Shown: one piece after another, positions 13,426 to 13,477 of the stretch
Layout of the letters: the number at the start of each line of letters is the position of its first letter
Position numbering within the stretch: the first letter of the stretch is position 1
DNA from: CAG-488 sp963625295
GTDB taxonomy: Bacteria; Bacillota; Clostridia; Oscillospirales; Acutalibacteraceae
Assembly: GCA_963625295.1 (NCBI GenBank)
Contig: CAVFTC010000054.1
Span: forward strand, 1 to 13,477
Reading direction: 5' to 3'
DNA: 13,477 nt
Translations under genes and position numbers: made by a program
The notes under the pieces: generated by a model
The model's input: only the letters and a program-made list of their open reading frames with translations
Databases searched by the model: none
Told to the model about the DNA's origin: nothing

Positions 13426-13477
13426 AGGCAACACCGCACAAATTGAGGCGCACGCCTTGCTTGAATATATTTCCGTC
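13424..13477. mobile_element. second copy of the MITE-like element, cut by the window edge
   Basis: From TTAAGGCAACACCGCACAA onward, this matches the reverse complement of the right end of the element at 1574-1741. My hand alignment gives about 48 identical positions of 54, including the internal AGGCGCACGCCTTGCTTGAA block. It is therefore in the opposite orientation and continues past the window. It abuts the degenerate copy directly. Confidence 0.8.

Overview
The window reads as a chromosomal segment of an anaerobic, low-to-mid GC Firmicute, most likely a clostridium of the Ruminococcaceae/Oscillospiraceae type. The signs are strong AGGAGG-type ribosome binding sites, a clostridial six-gene Rnf operon, a short-form malic enzyme, and the 5' end of a Firmicutes-like 16S rRNA. 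The family-level placement is my judgement from the 16S V1-V2 region and the gene set. No database was searched.

Left part (1-1570, all minus strand). An rRNA operon runs off the left edge. Only the first ~374 nt of its 16S gene are present, preceded by a leader of about 220 nt with a 5'-terminal hairpin and a consensus -35/-10 promoter. An AT- and pyrimidine-rich stretch with no convincing intact gene follows. It holds two perfect hairpins, one of them a bidirectional-looking terminator. Next is a small lipoprotein gene of unknown function. A 168-bp palindromic element with TTAA ends fills the gap between that gene and rnfB.

Centre (1745-8820, minus strand). One compact operon starts from a consensus promoter at 8792-8820. 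The order is apbE (flavin transferase), a NusG-domain-II-like secreted protein, a Gx/Hpre_diP_synt_I membrane protein, then rnfC-D-G-E-A-B. Genes overlap by 1-4 nt or lie within 33 nt of each other. The logic is coherent: ApbE attaches FMN covalently to RnfG and RnfD, and Rnf couples ferredoxin oxidation and NAD+ reduction to ion export. The acceptor motifs in RnfD (TSAS) and RnfG (no upstream Asp), and a Cys-rich tail on RnfE, depart from the textbook pattern.

Right part (8900-13477). A 40-aa Cys-rich membrane miniprotein (minus) lies in the divergent region, behind a candidate sporulation-type promoter. The plus strand then carries glycerol kinase (glpK) with its own promoter and a structured intergenic region. 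An Ldh2-family (malate/lactate) dehydrogenase and a malic enzyme follow as a likely two-gene operon ending in a UUCG hairpin. The right edge holds a degenerate copy of the palindromic element directly abutting a second full-type copy, which is inverted relative to the copy at 1574-1741.

Most of the window is recognisable core metabolism. I do not see a convincing wholly unknown system. The best leads are the palindromic element family, the unusual flavinylation motifs in an operon led by its own flavin transferase, and the miniprotein.
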